From: an uncultured Azospirillum sp. | GTDB lineage: Bacteria > Pseudomonadota > Alphaproteobacteria > RF32 > CAG-239 | Direction: 5' to 3' | Assembly: GCA_900538765.1 (NCBI GenBank) | Contig: UQAB01000016.1 | Span: forward strand, 1 to 39,625 | Length of the DNA stretch: 39,625 nucleotides | Part shown: positions 31,542 to 39,625 of the stretch, in pieces | Layout of the letters: each line of letters opens with the position of its first letter | Position numbering within the stretch: the stretch's first letter is position 1 | Translations under genes and position numbers: made by a program | The notes under the pieces: model-generated | Databases searched by the model: none | The model's input: only the letters and a program-made list of their open reading frames with translations | What the model was told of the DNA's origin: nothing

Positions 31542-33367
31542 TTTCTGTATTCCTCCTTCAGCCACCAGGTAAACGGTTGAAACCCGACTTTAAGCGTTGT
31601 CTGCGGATGTTCAAACTTATTGACATAGGCGACACGGGAATTGGGTGAGTACCATTGCGGAATAATATAGTTTTCGTAAAGCATAACCCGGTCAAAGGCC
31701 TTGACGTAAGCCATATAATCAGCTTTGTTCTGTGCTTGGATAATGCCGGCAATCAATTCGTCGGCAACCGGATTCGCCACACCGGGAATATTATACGAAC
31801 CCTTAACCATTGCGGATTCGCTGCCCCACATTTCTTTTTGTTCGTTACCGGGCATCTGGCTCATCGCCAAAGCGATAATGGCAATATCAAAGTCAAAACT
31901 GTCCAGACGGTTTTTATAAACATTAACTTCTATTGTTCGAAAATGGGCGTCAATGCCTATTTTTTTCAGGTTGTTTATAAAAGGCAGCATAACCCGCGTA
32001 AAAGATTTTCCGTTTGCGGAATTGTCAATAATCTCAAGCGTCAAAGGCGTGCCGTCTTTAAGGTTAATCATCTTGCCGTCTTTAAAGTCATAACCGGCTT
32101 CTTTCAGAAGTTTTACGGCCTGTTTTAAGTTTTCCCGGCTTTGTTCCGGCGTCTTATGTTCAGGATTCGCCGGAGGCGTTGTAAAAATTTCAGCGTCAAG
32201 GCGGGAGCGGTAGCGATTAAGAATTTCCAGCTCTTTTCCCAACGGAAGCCCGGTTGCTTCCATGCCGGTATTGGTAAAATAACTGTATAAACGCTCATAT
32301 TGATTGTAAAAAAGTTTGTCGTTGGCCCAATCAAAGTCAAAAGCCAGACTGATGGCTTTGCGGACTCTTCTGTCCTGAAATTTTTCTTTTCTCAGGTTAA
32401 AGGCAAACATCTGCAACACCGCAGCCTTATTGTGCGGAAATTCCTCTTTGCGGATTTTCCCTTGTTTGACAAGATTATTGTCATAACCCGTGACCCAGAT
32501 TTTGGCGATATATTCCTCCCGGATGTCAATGTTTCCGGAAAACAGAGCCTGCAATGTCACCGTTGTATCTTGGTAATATTCATAATCGACAATATCAAAA
32601 TTGTAAAAACCGCGTCTGGAGGGGAGGTCTTTGGCCCAATAATTCGCATTTCTTTTCAGAACAACCGATTTTCCCGGCTGAAATTTATCCAAAAGATACG
32701 GCCCGCTGCCTAAATAAGGTTTTAACTGCGGTTTGCTGAAATCTTTTCCGTCCCAGTCTTTTGCCGAAAAAATGGATAATTGCGATAAAATCAGCGGCAG
32801 CTCCTTATTGTTTGTTCCTTTTTTGAAATAAAAACGGACATGCCGATCATTAATTTTCTCAACACGTTCAACATCGCCGTAATAAACCTTGTATATCGGC
32901 GCGCCTTTCTCTGTTACGGCTTTAAAACTGAAAATAACGTCATCTGCCGTAACCGGAGAACCGTCGCTGAATTTTGCCCGCTCGTCCAAAATAAAGCCGA
33001 CAAAGGATTTGTCTTTCGGCTGTTCAAATTCTTTAGCGATAAGCGGATATACTGTTGCAATATCATCACTGGGCGAAACGCCGAGCGTATCCAGCGTCAA
33101 AGCGGCAACTTCCGCCGCGGCGTTACCCTTGAAAATAAACGGATTGAAATTATCGAAACTGCCATAATTGGGAAAAACAACCTTACCGCCTTTGGGAGCC
33201 AAAGGATTAACATAGTCAAAATGTTTGAAGTCGTTTGCATATTTAGCTTCGCCATACAGAGAGAGTATTTTGCCGGTTTCTATATCTTTAGCCTGAACCG
33301 GCAAAAAAATGCACCAAAAAATGAAAACGAAAAAATATATCGGCCTATCTTTTTTCAATAATTTCAT
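31538..33367 (-). CDS. yejA: Oligopeptide-binding protein YejA
   Basis: The periplasmic solute-binding subunit (SBP_bac_5) of the Yej transporter. ATG 33367 gives a signal peptide (KDRPIYFFVFIFWCIFLPVQAKD); the longer frame runs back through the upstream gene. 'LYGEAKYANDFKHFDYVNPLAPKGGKVVFPNYGSFDNFNPF' is the YejA family opening, and 'LPLILSQLSIFSAKDWDGKDFSKPQLKPYLGSGPYLL' is in the middle. The C-terminus has 'IIPQWYSPNSRVAYVNKFEHPQ'. 609 aa is normal. Its start overlaps the end of the upstream membrane-protein gene by 23 bases. In other bacteria Yej imports peptides, including microcin C-type compounds. Confidence 0.92.
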   Translation of the reverse strand: MKLLKKDRPIYFFVFIFWCIFLPVQAKDIETGKILSLYGEAKYANDFKHFDYVNPLAPKGGKVVFPNYGSFDNFNPFIFKGNAAAEVAALTLDTLGVSPSDDIATVYPLIAKEFEQPKDKSFVGFILDERAKFSDGSPVTADDVIFSFKAVTEKGAPIYKVYYGDVERVEKINDRHVRFYFKKGTNNKELPLILSQLSIFSAKDWDGKDFSKPQLKPYLGSGPYLLDKFQPGKSVVLKRNANYWAKDLPSRRGFYNFDIVDYEYYQDTTVTLQALFSGNIDIREEYIAKIWVTGYDNNLVKQGKIRKEEFPHNKAAVLQMFAFNLRKEKFQDRRVRKAISLAFDFDWANDKLFYNQYERLYSYFTNTGMEATGLPLGKELEILNRYRSRLDAEIFTTPPANPEHKTPEQSRENLKQAVKLLKEAGYDFKDGKMINLKDGTPLTLEIIDNSANGKSFTRVMLPFINNLKKIGIDAHFRTIEVNVYKNRLDSFDFDIAIIALAMSQMPGNEQKEMWGSESAMVKGSYNIPGVANPVADELIAGIIQAQNKADYMAYVKAFDRVMLYENYIIPQWYSPNSRVAYVNKFEHPQTTLKVGFQPFTWWLKEEYRK

Positions 33368-34643
33368 CTGTCCAATTACTGAAAGGAGAAACCAAAGGCT
33401 CGTCGGCAACGGCTTCAACCTTTGCCGCAGGCTGTTCTTTTCTCTCATTGTTCCATTCTTTGCGCAGAGTATTAAGCGTTTTTCTGGTTTCGCTGAACTC
33501 CGCAACTTTGCTGTCGGCTCTGTTCTTGTTGTTGACATGGCCGGTAAAGTCCTCAATATCCAGCTGATTATCGTCATGCCAGCTGTCGCTTTTTTCATCA
33601 AGGTTTATTGACAGAATTGAAGTTTCTTTCGGATTGTTTTCCTGTTCTTTCTCCTCAGTGCTTCCAAAACTTCTTTCCAGAGCAATTGTAAACGGATCTT
33701 TGTCCGTTAAAACCGGATCGGATTTTTTGATGCCGTCCTGCGACATCTTTTTTCTGAAAACGTTTAATTTTGAAACAATAGATGTCCCTGACTGGACGGT
33801 TTTTACCGGTTTAAAATCGCGAATGTCCGTAACCTTGACTTCCTCCTGATTTTCGCCGAGATCAGCCATCAGGGCGCTGAAATTGTCAGGAGAAGAAATC
33901 TTTTGCGCTGTTTTTGTCGTCCGGTTTGCCGAGTTTTGCTTGCTTCGTTTAACTTCATCGGCTATCGGCGCGATAATTGAAAAAACTTTGCCGAAAACGC
34001 CGGTTTCCACCATATTCAGAAAAACATGCTCCTTGTCATGGCGCTCCAGCAGGTTAATCAGGCTCTGGTATCTGGCGGAAAATTCAAGCAGAGAACCTGC
34101 CAAAACAACATCATTTCTGGCACGGTTGATGGTTCTCTGGGCAAAATCGCTCTGATTCTGGCTGATTTCGATGATAACCTTGCCGAAAGACCATTTGCCG
34201 CCGTTTTGAACCTTTGTCCACAGATTCTCTATCTGTTCCGAGGAAGCAAGACTGCAACGGCGGATAATTTCAGAAAGAACTTCATTCATGTCGGCAATGA
34301 AAACGTCAAATTTATTGAGCATAAAGCCGTCTTTGATTTCCTGTTCCGCTTCCAGAAGAATACGGGCGACCAAATCCGTATAGTCCATGTTTTTTTTCAT
34401 CTGTTTCATCAGGGCGGAAAGATTGCCGTAAACGTTCTTGTTGGCGATATACTGGTTGATATGTCCGAAAACAGCCCATAAAAAGAAAACCGGAACAAGG
34501 ATAAAAGCCGCATAAACGGAAGCGTCCCACAATCCCAGATTCATCGGAGAAATGCCCTGCAGCTTGTCTGATACGAACAAAGTTGCATAAATCAACCAAA
34601 AAACGGTAGAAAATACCGATACGAAAAATGTTAAGGCCAACAC
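33345..34643 (-). CDS. Unrecognised two-helix membrane protein (MotA/TolQ-like layout?)
   Basis: GTG 34643 has a perfect AAGGAG seven bases upstream; the frame continues 16 codons further to a TTG without such a site. Two membrane helices (about 2-24 and 41-61) precede a long helical region ('NKNVYGNLSALMKQMKKNMDYTDLVARILLEAEQEIKDG'). A hydrophobic stretch near 'VVLAGSLLEFSARYQSLINLLERH' and a disordered acidic/basic tail of about 190 residues follow. The layout recalls ExbB/TolQ/MotA relatives, but no key motif is clear, so I leave it unnamed. It is the first gene of the unit with yejA and yejB. Confidence 0.7.
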   Translation of the reverse strand: MLALTFFVSVFSTVFWLIYATLFVSDKLQGISPMNLGLWDASVYAAFILVPVFFLWAVFGHINQYIANKNVYGNLSALMKQMKKNMDYTDLVARILLEAEQEIKDGFMLNKFDVFIADMNEVLSEIIRRCSLASSEQIENLWTKVQNGGKWSFGKVIIEISQNQSDFAQRTINRARNDVVLAGSLLEFSARYQSLINLLERHDKEHVFLNMVETGVFGKVFSIIAPIADEVKRSKQNSANRTTKTAQKISSPDNFSALMADLGENQEEVKVTDIRDFKPVKTVQSGTSIVSKLNVFRKKMSQDGIKKSDPVLTDKDPFTIALERSFGSTEEKEQENNPKETSILSINLDEKSDSWHDDNQLDIEDFTGHVNNKNRADSKVAEFSETRKTLNTLRKEWNNERKEQPAAKVEAVADEPLVSPFSNWTDEIIEKR

Positions 34644-34788
34644 GGCAAATCTCCTTAAATTAAGGCTGTAACCAATCAAAATTTTAACCAAGTTTAGTAT
34701 ATCTGCATTTTATTTCAATCAAATTATAAAGAAAATCCTCAGGTTACGCACTAAAATTCACAATCATGTAAAATAAGAGTCGAAATTT

Positions 34789-34816
34789 TTGTTTATTTGT
34801 GCTAATAACGTATAAA
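34789..34816 (+). promoter_or_regulatory. Candidate accA promoter
   Basis: TTGTTT and TATAAA are spaced by 16 bases, with the -10 about 27 bases upstream of the accA ATG. The stretch 34644-34842 holds no gene apart from the 5' extension of the divergent frame. Confidence 0.4.
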
Positions 34817-34842
34817 GTTTTAATATTCAAAGAGAAATTGAG

Positions 34843-35817
34843 ATGAACACAAGCAGTAACAGTATGGTTTTAGATTTTGAAAAGACAATTGTTGAAGTCG
34901 AGGCAAAAATTGAAAGTCTCAAAATGCTGGCGGAAGAGGAAGATGTTGATATTTCCAGCGAAGTCAACCGTCTGCAGGAAAAGCTTCAAAAGCAGCTCCG
35001 TATTGCCTATGCCAACCTGTCTCCCTGGCAGAAGGCTCAGGTTGCCCGCCACCCTGACCGTCCGCAGTGTCTGGATTATGTTCATGCTTTGATTGAAGAT
35101 TTTGTCCCGCTGGCCGGAGATCGTGCATTTGCCGATGATGCCACGATGATTGCCGGAATTGGCCGTTTTAAAGGGATTTCCGTCGCTGTCATCGGTCAGG
35201 AAAAAGGACACGATTTGGAAAGCCGTATCAAGTATAACTTTGGTATGGCAAGGCCGGAAGGGTATCGCAAGGCACAGCGGATGATGGATTTGGCCGATAA
35301 GTTTAACCTGCCGGTAATTTGCTTTGTCGACACTGACGGCGCTTATCCGGGAATTGACGCTGAGGCGCGCGGTCAGGCAGAAGCAATTGCTTCTTCAATC
35401 GAAAAATGTCTGAAAATCAAAACGCCGATTATTTCTACGATTATCGGCATGGGCGGTTCCGGCGGCGCAATTGCCATAGCCACTTCCGACCGGATTTTGA
35501 TGCTTGAAAATTCCATTTATTCTGTCATCTCTCCGGAAGCCTGCAGTTCTATTTTGTGGCGTTCTACCGACAAGGTGAAAGAAGCAGCGGAAGCGCTTCG
35601 CCTTACCGCGCAGGATTTGAAACATTTGGGCGTGATTGATGAAATTATTCCTGAACCTCTTGGCGGCGCGCATCGCGATCCGCGGGCGGCAATTGAAGAA
35701 GTCGGCAATGTTATTCTGAAACATCTGAAAGAGCTCTTGCCGGTTAATACTGAAGATTTGAAGAAAATGCGTACGGAAAAATTTTTGGAAATGGGGCGCC
35801 ACCTTCCCGAAAACTAA
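34843..35817 (+). CDS. accA: Acetyl-CoA carboxylase carboxyltransferase subunit alpha
   Basis: With AccD it transfers the carboxyl group from carboxybiotin to acetyl-CoA, the first step of fatty-acid synthesis. The N-terminal coil ('LDFEKTIVEVEAKIESLKML') and 'LSPWQKAQVARHPDRPQCLDYVHALIEDF' are typical. The crotonase-fold motifs 'GHDLESRIKYNFGMARPEGYRKA', 'GAYPGIDAEARGQAEAIA' and 'IGMGGSGGAIAIATSD…YSVISPEACSSILWR' follow. 324 aa fits. The Shine-Dalgarno is weak. accD is encoded about 2 kb downstream on the same strand. Confidence 0.97.
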   Translation: MNTSSNSMVLDFEKTIVEVEAKIESLKMLAEEEDVDISSEVNRLQEKLQKQLRIAYANLSPWQKAQVARHPDRPQCLDYVHALIEDFVPLAGDRAFADDATMIAGIGRFKGISVAVIGQEKGHDLESRIKYNFGMARPEGYRKAQRMMDLADKFNLPVICFVDTDGAYPGIDAEARGQAEAIASSIEKCLKIKTPIISTIIGMGGSGGAIAIATSDRILMLENSIYSVISPEACSSILWRSTDKVKEAAEALRLTAQDLKHLGVIDEIIPEPLGGAHRDPRAAIEEVGNVILKHLKELLPVNTEDLKKMRTEKFLEMGRHLPEN

Positions 35818-35826
35818 GGCTATTTC

Positions 35827-36966
35827 ATGATTTTTGATACGGAAACGGCTCTCATAGTCCTTCTTGCTCTTGTCGGCGTAATGTTTTTGATTATGCTGTA
35901 TCTGGTTTTCCGCAAGAAAAACGGCAGGGAGCTGTCTTTGTTTGCGGACAGCATTTACCGGGCACAAAGCGAGCTGGCCGGACGTTTAAGCCAATTGAAC
36001 GAAAACAATTCGGCGCAGCAGGCAATGTTGGCGCAGGCAATTCATGAACAAAAGATTTCCATGTTGAAAATAATGGACGAGCGCCTGCTTGCCGTAACCA
36101 AAAACGTTGGCGAAGGGCTGCAGTTGTCTGCGGATAAAACCAGCCGGACATTGAATGATTTAAGCGCGCGCCTGGCTAAAATTGACGCAGCCCAGCAAAA
36201 AATATCCAGTCTGTCGGAACAGGTCGTTTCTTTGCAGGAAGTTTTAAGTAACAAGCAGGCGCGCGGCGCTTTTGGTGAAATCCAGCTCAATGACTTGGTA
36301 ACCTCGATTCTGCCGCCGTCTGCTTATTCTTTTCAGGAAGTCCTTAGCAATCAGAAAAGAGCAGACTGCGTTTTAAAATTACCCAATCCGCCGGGAACCA
36401 TTGTTATCGATTCTAAGTTTCCGTTGGAAAGCTACCAAGCTTTGCGCAATGCTTCCGGGGAACGGGATAAAATTGAAGCGGAACGTTTTTTTCGCGCTTC
36501 GGTTTTGAAGCACATTAAAGACATTTCTGAAAAATACATCATCCCCGGAGAAACGGCCGAGTCCGCCTTGATGTTTTTGCCCTCGGAAGCTGTCTATGCC
36601 GAACTCCATGCCAATTTTATTGATGTTATTGAGGTGTCATACCGGGCGAAAGTCTGGATCGTTTCGCCGACAACATTAATGGCAACTTTGAATACGGTAC
36701 GGGCGATTTTGAAAGATGCTCATATGCGTGAACAGGCCGGTGTTATTCAAAAAGAGGTAAGCTGTCTGGTGGAAGATATTTCCCGCCTGGATGACCGGAT
36801 CGAAAACTTGGGGCGCCATTTTGAACAGGCCGGAAAAGATATTAATGAAATTAAAATCTCCTCCGGCAAAATCTCCCGCCGTATCGAAAAAATTGAAGAT
36901 ATTCAGCTTGGTCCGGCTGACAAGACTGTTTCTGTTGTGCATCTTACCGGCAAGCAGTCGGCATAA
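35827..36966 (+). CDS. rmuC: DNA recombination protein RmuC
   Basis: A 379-aa membrane-anchored protein of the RmuC family, thought to limit rearrangements at inverted repeats. One helix (about 8-28) precedes a long coiled coil (40-140). The nuclease-like domain starts with 'GAFGEIQLNDLVTSILPPSAYSFQEVL' and includes 'PGTIVIDSKFPLESY', the PD-(D/E)XK-type core. 'ALMFLPSEAVYAELH' and 'WIVSPTTLMATLNTVRAILKDAHM' are family hallmarks. It lies nine bases after accA. Confidence 0.94.
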   Translation: MIFDTETALIVLLALVGVMFLIMLYLVFRKKNGRELSLFADSIYRAQSELAGRLSQLNENNSAQQAMLAQAIHEQKISMLKIMDERLLAVTKNVGEGLQLSADKTSRTLNDLSARLAKIDAAQQKISSLSEQVVSLQEVLSNKQARGAFGEIQLNDLVTSILPPSAYSFQEVLSNQKRADCVLKLPNPPGTIVIDSKFPLESYQALRNASGERDKIEAERFFRASVLKHIKDISEKYIIPGETAESALMFLPSEAVYAELHANFIDVIEVSYRAKVWIVSPTTLMATLNTVRAILKDAHMREQAGVIQKEVSCLVEDISRLDDRIENLGRHFEQAGKDINEIKISSGKISRRIEKIEDIQLGPADKTVSVVHLTGKQSA

Positions 36967-37154
36967 GTCAGAATGACATTCAATAAAAGAATTAAACGGA
37001 GGAGATTCCGTTTCTAAGTAAATGAATAAGAGGAAAACGCTCCATTTTGGGGATAATTCAATGATTAAATTTAACTTTTTCTGTAATTGATATATTGATT
37101 TATAAAACAAAAGCGTATAACCTAAGCGAGTAATGAAGAGAAGAGGTAATTGAA

Positions 37155-37436
37155 GTGACTAGATCTGAATTAATAGAAAGAATAGCAAACAAAAATCCGC
37201 ATTTAATGTTGAAAGACGTTGAGCGTATTGTTGATGTTGTTTTTAATAAAATCATCAGTTCTTTGGCTAAAGGGGATAGGGTAGAGTTTCGCGGCTTTGG
37301 AGCTTTCTCTGTTCGTAAACGCTCTCCTCGGGCAGCCAAAAATCCCCGGACGGGAGAACAGGTTGATGTTGAAGAACGCCTGATTCCTCACTTCAAGACA
37401 GGTAAACAGTTACACGAGTTGTTGAACAACAACTGA
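37155..37436 (+). CDS. ihfB: Integration host factor subunit beta
   Basis: A DNA-bending protein acting with IhfA in recombination, replication and transcription. 'TRSELIERIANKNPHLMLKDVERIVDVVFNKI' is the dimer region. 'GDRVEFRGFGAFSVRKRSPRAAKNPRTGEQVDVEERLIPHFKTGKQL' holds the β-arm with the intercalating proline in NPRTGE. 93 aa and the PHFK end point to IHF-β rather than HU. The start is GTG with a GAGG site. About 190 bases without a gene lie upstream (36967-37154). Confidence 0.93.
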   Translation: MTRSELIERIANKNPHLMLKDVERIVDVVFNKIISSLAKGDRVEFRGFGAFSVRKRSPRAAKNPRTGEQVDVEERLIPHFKTGKQLHELLNNN

Positions 37437-37468
37437 TTTAGACAGGATTAACAGAAAGGCGGTTGCCC

Positions 37469-37873
37469 ATGAATTTTGTGAAAATGCTTGTTGAATTGCC
37501 GATACTCATCATTATTCTTATTTTTGCATTTGTTAATAATGATTTTGTATCTTTCAGCTTATGGCCGTTCTTCATTGAGCTGACCGTTTCGCAAAGTGTT
37601 GTTATCGTCGTTCTGATTTTATTTGGTTTCCTTATGGGAAAACTGGATTCATATATTTCTTATGCGCCGCTGCGCAAAGCACTGCGTCAGCAAAGAAAGG
37701 CTAACCGCCGCCTGAATAAGGAACATCAGCGCCTGAGCGAAAAAGTTTCCAGTTTGGAGGACAATCTGGTCAACCTTAAGGAAGAAAATAAAACCGTAAA
37801 GGAAAATGAACCAAAATTAAGCATGAGTGAAAAGGTAAAAAATCTTTTCCATTCAAAGAAAAATGACGCTTAA
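37469..37873 (+). CDS. lapA: LapA-domain membrane protein (DUF1049)
   Basis: A 134-aa inner-membrane protein with two helices (about 5-25 and 39-60) and a cytoplasmic coiled-coil tail ('NKEHQRLSEKVSSLEDNLVNLKEENK'). This matches LapA, which in enterobacteria works with LapB in lipopolysaccharide control; lapB is not in the window. 'NNDFVSFSLWPFFIELTVSQSVVIVVLILFGFLMG' is the family core. ATG 37469 follows a GGCGG-type site; an in-frame TTG lies two codons upstream. It follows ihfB, the usual neighbour in Alphaproteobacteria. Confidence 0.87.
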   Translation: MNFVKMLVELPILIIILIFAFVNNDFVSFSLWPFFIELTVSQSVVIVVLILFGFLMGKLDSYISYAPLRKALRQQRKANRRLNKEHQRLSEKVSSLEDNLVNLKEENKTVKENEPKLSMSEKVKNLFHSKKNDA

Positions 37874-37904
37874 TGAAATTTTACAACAATAATGGTATAA
37901 ACAT

Positions 37905-38786
37905 ATGAATTGGCTTACAGACTTCGTCAGACCGAAAATCAAAAAAACAGCGCAAATTGAAATTGCCGATAATTTATGGCTGAAGTGCCCGGATTGCGGC
38001 CAAATGCTGTTTTCTAAAGAACTCAAAAAGAGCATGTACGTCTGCACCCGTTGCGGGCACCACCTGCGTTTGTATGTTGACAAACGCTTGAGAATGCTTT
38101 TTGACAATGGCGAATACAGCGAAATTTCCTTGCCGAAATTAAAAGAAGATCCTTTGAAATTCAAGGATTCTAAAAAATACACCGATCGCCTGCGCTCTTA
38201 CCGCAAAATAACCGGCAGCGAGGATGCAATCCGCGTCGCCAAAGGAGAAATCGGCGGGATAACAAGCGTTGTTGCGGCGATTGATTTTTCATTCATGGGC
38301 GGTTCAATGGGAATGGCTGTCGGCGAAGGTATCGTTAAAGCGGCGGAAATTTGCCTGAAAGGAAATTATCCTTTGGTAACCGTTACCGCTTCCGGCGGTG
38401 CCCGCATGCAGGAAGGTATTCTTTCCCTGATGCAGATGGCGCGAACAACTGCCGCAATTAATCAGCTGAAGGAGAAAGGCATTCCGTTCATTTCTATTAT
38501 GACGGATCCGACTACCGGCGGTGTTTCGGCGTCTTTCGCCATGCTTGGCGATGTCAATATTGCCGAAAAAGGCTGCTTGATTGGTTTTGCCGGCCCGCGC
38601 GTTATTGAACAGACAATTCGCGAAAAGCTTCCTGAAGGTTTTCAACGTGCCGAATATCTGAAAGAGCATGGTATGGTTGATATTGTCGTGACGCGTCAGG
38701 AGATGAAAGATGCTCTGGTTCGGGTCTTGAGTATTTTAACCCATGTCAAACCGCAGGTTAATACCCTGGCTATTGAAAATAAATAA
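37905..38786 (+). CDS. accD: Acetyl-CoA carboxylase carboxyltransferase subunit beta
   Basis: Partner of AccA. The N-terminal zinc ribbon has C28-x2-C31 and C47-x2-C50 ('LKCPDCGQML…YVCTRCGHH'). The carboxyltransferase domain follows ('DFSFMGGSMGMAVGEGIVKAAE', 'LVTVTASGGARMQEGILSLMQMARTT', 'PTTGGVSASFAMLGDVNIAEKGCLIGFAGPRVIEQTI'). 293 aa is standard. It is the last gene of the plus-strand group and has its own terminator. Confidence 0.97.
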   Translation: MNWLTDFVRPKIKKTAQIEIADNLWLKCPDCGQMLFSKELKKSMYVCTRCGHHLRLYVDKRLRMLFDNGEYSEISLPKLKEDPLKFKDSKKYTDRLRSYRKITGSEDAIRVAKGEIGGITSVVAAIDFSFMGGSMGMAVGEGIVKAAEICLKGNYPLVTVTASGGARMQEGILSLMQMARTTAAINQLKEKGIPFISIMTDPTTGGVSASFAMLGDVNIAEKGCLIGFAGPRVIEQTIREKLPEGFQRAEYLKEHGMVDIVVTRQEMKDALVRVLSILTHVKPQVNTLAIENK

Positions 38787-38790
38787 AAGA

Positions 38791-38816
38791 AAAAGGCTCC
38801 AAACGGAGCCTTTTTT
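38791..38816 (+). terminator. Terminator of accD
   Basis: GGCTCC–AAAC–GGAGCC is followed by six T and preceded by a run of A, so it may also work for the converging Cys-rich gene on the minus strand. Confidence 0.85.
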
Positions 38817-38836
38817 ATCAATTATATAAATTTATA

Positions 38837-39625
38837 TTACTTACACTCACCGAACCAGGTTCCGTTGTTGTCTTTACAGCGTTGGGTAAATGTTTGCCCC
38901 GCTTTACAGTCCGCCGCGGTTTGTTCATACGGACATTCAATAACGCATGAGCTTCCATAGGTCAGGCCACCGCAAGTGCAAGGATCAACGGCAATAGTAT
39001 TGTTATCACATACTGTTTTTCCATAACAGGGGCCTTTGTTGCCTTCACAATCAATTCCTTTACATCTTCCGACATATCTCACAACCTCGCCGCCTGATGT
39101 AGTGCATTTATCTTTAATATAATAGTGTCCAGAAACCACACTGGTGTTGGTTGCTAAACAATATCCGCCATTTGCTGTTAAACCATCATAATTACAAGGG
39201 TCATCACAAATATCAAACCATTGAGAACCGGCACACAGACATGGTTCTGTACTTCCGTTATTTTGGCGTCCTCTATTTCCGGTACATTCCTTTTTGCCAT
39301 AACATTTTCCACGAACTCCCTCTGTTTCGCATTGACACATTACATAAAGATTATATTGTACGCCGGTTTGTGTAGTGCAGTAAGGACGAACATAGGTATA
39401 ATTTTTTCCATTCCAAGAAGTTGGAGAAGCAACATAACGGCAGCCTAAAAATTCTGGCAAGCACGTTTCTTTCACGAGACAGGTTTCGTAGAAAGTCTTG
39501 TCACCGGCTTTGCAGGAAGCGCCGGAACCGGTTTTGGTGTCGCCGCAGTAGACATATCCCGGACACTGACAGGTGCGGTCTTCCGGATCGCACACTTTGC
39601 AACACAGACGAGAACCGCCGCAACC
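38837..39625 (-). CDS. Cysteine-rich repeat surface protein (5' end cut by window)
   Basis: At least 262 residues are visible and the frame is open to the right edge, so the true start is outside. Cysteines make up more than a tenth of the sequence. Two imperfect repeats are seen: 'GKCYGKKECTGN…PCLCAGSQWFDICDDPCNYDG…GGYC' and 'GPCYGKTVCDNN…DPCTCGGLTYGSSCVIECPYEQ'. The protein ends 'CKDNNGTWFGECK'. This suggests a secreted, disulfide-rich protein built from small Cys modules, related in style to the protein at 15461-16288. I recognise it only as a type from uncultured gut Alphaproteobacteria; no function is known to me. Confidence 0.7.
   Translation of the reverse strand, partial: GCGGSRLCCKVCDPEDRTCQCPGYVYCGDTKTGSGASCKAGDKTFYETCLVKETCLPEFLGCRYVASPTSWNGKNYTYVRPYCTTQTGVQYNLYVMCQCETEGVRGKCYGKKECTGNRGRQNNGSTEPCLCAGSQWFDICDDPCNYDGLTANGGYCLATNTSVVSGHYYIKDKCTTSGGEVVRYVGRCKGIDCEGNKGPCYGKTVCDNNTIAVDPCTCGGLTYGSSCVIECPYEQTAADCKAGQTFTQRCKDNNGTWFGECK

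Noticed and set aside
36994..37013. Hairpin AAACGGA/TCCGTTT after rmuC as terminator
   Set aside because: No T run follows and the stem is weak.

Overview
The window looks like chromosome of a host-associated (probably gut) alphaproteobacterium. Supporting signs are the gpmI–envC–ctpA–divergent polysaccharide deacetylase–rppH gene order, the ihfB–lapA pair, an ELM1/DUF1022 protein, a yejAB peptide transporter, and two secreted cysteine-rich proteins of a kind I associate from memory with uncultured gut Alphaproteobacteria (RF32/CAG-239-like). This placement rests on gene content and recall. The housekeeping genes are moderately GC-rich by eye; one island (about 6.77-10.5 kb) is clearly AT-rich.

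Layout. 0.1-6.7 kb, minus strand: a small hypothetical gene, a membrane-anchored metallophosphoesterase, a 54-aa membrane microprotein, a MacA–MacB–TolC-type efflux operon with near-zero spacing, and a histidine-rich secreted protein. 6.77-10.53 kb: two tandem accessory segments separated and bounded by three identical 53-bp copies of the 3' end plus terminator of a tRNA-Ser(GGA) gene; the intact tRNA lies at the right end. Segment 1 carries a compact operon (a gene interrupted at an A7 run, a 243-aa unknown protein, a 59-aa membrane protein with twin CX3C). Segment 2 carries a winged-helix-like ORF, the decayed C-terminus of a serine recombinase, and an HNH-like zinc protein. 10.7-14 kb, minus strand: an exported nitroreductase-like protein, DUF1349-like and CbpA-type DnaJ proteins in one operon, a lipoprotein, a 50-aa microprotein and a secreted 102-aa protein. 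14-16.3 kb, plus strand: ELM1, an intergenic stretch of about 480 bp rich in inverted repeats, and a cysteine-rich secreted protein whose leader folds over its Shine-Dalgarno.

16.3-21.9 kb, minus strand: gyrB, polA and a small ribbon-helix-helix-like gene. 22-30.5 kb, plus strand: a bifunctional penicillin-binding protein, gpmI, envC, ctpA, a deacetylase, rppH and a hypothetical gene. These link cell-wall synthesis, wall splitting and periplasmic proteolysis. 30.5-34.6 kb, minus strand: yejB, yejA and a two-helix membrane protein in an overlapping operon, without yejE/yejF. 34.8-38.8 kb, plus strand: accA, rmuC, ihfB, lapA and accD, so both carboxyltransferase subunits of acetyl-CoA carboxylase sit in one neighbourhood. 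The window ends in a second cysteine-rich repeat protein on the minus strand, cut by the right edge.

The items most worth following are the tandem tRNA-Ser elements with their unknown cargo operon, and the structured leader at 15.2-15.46 kb.
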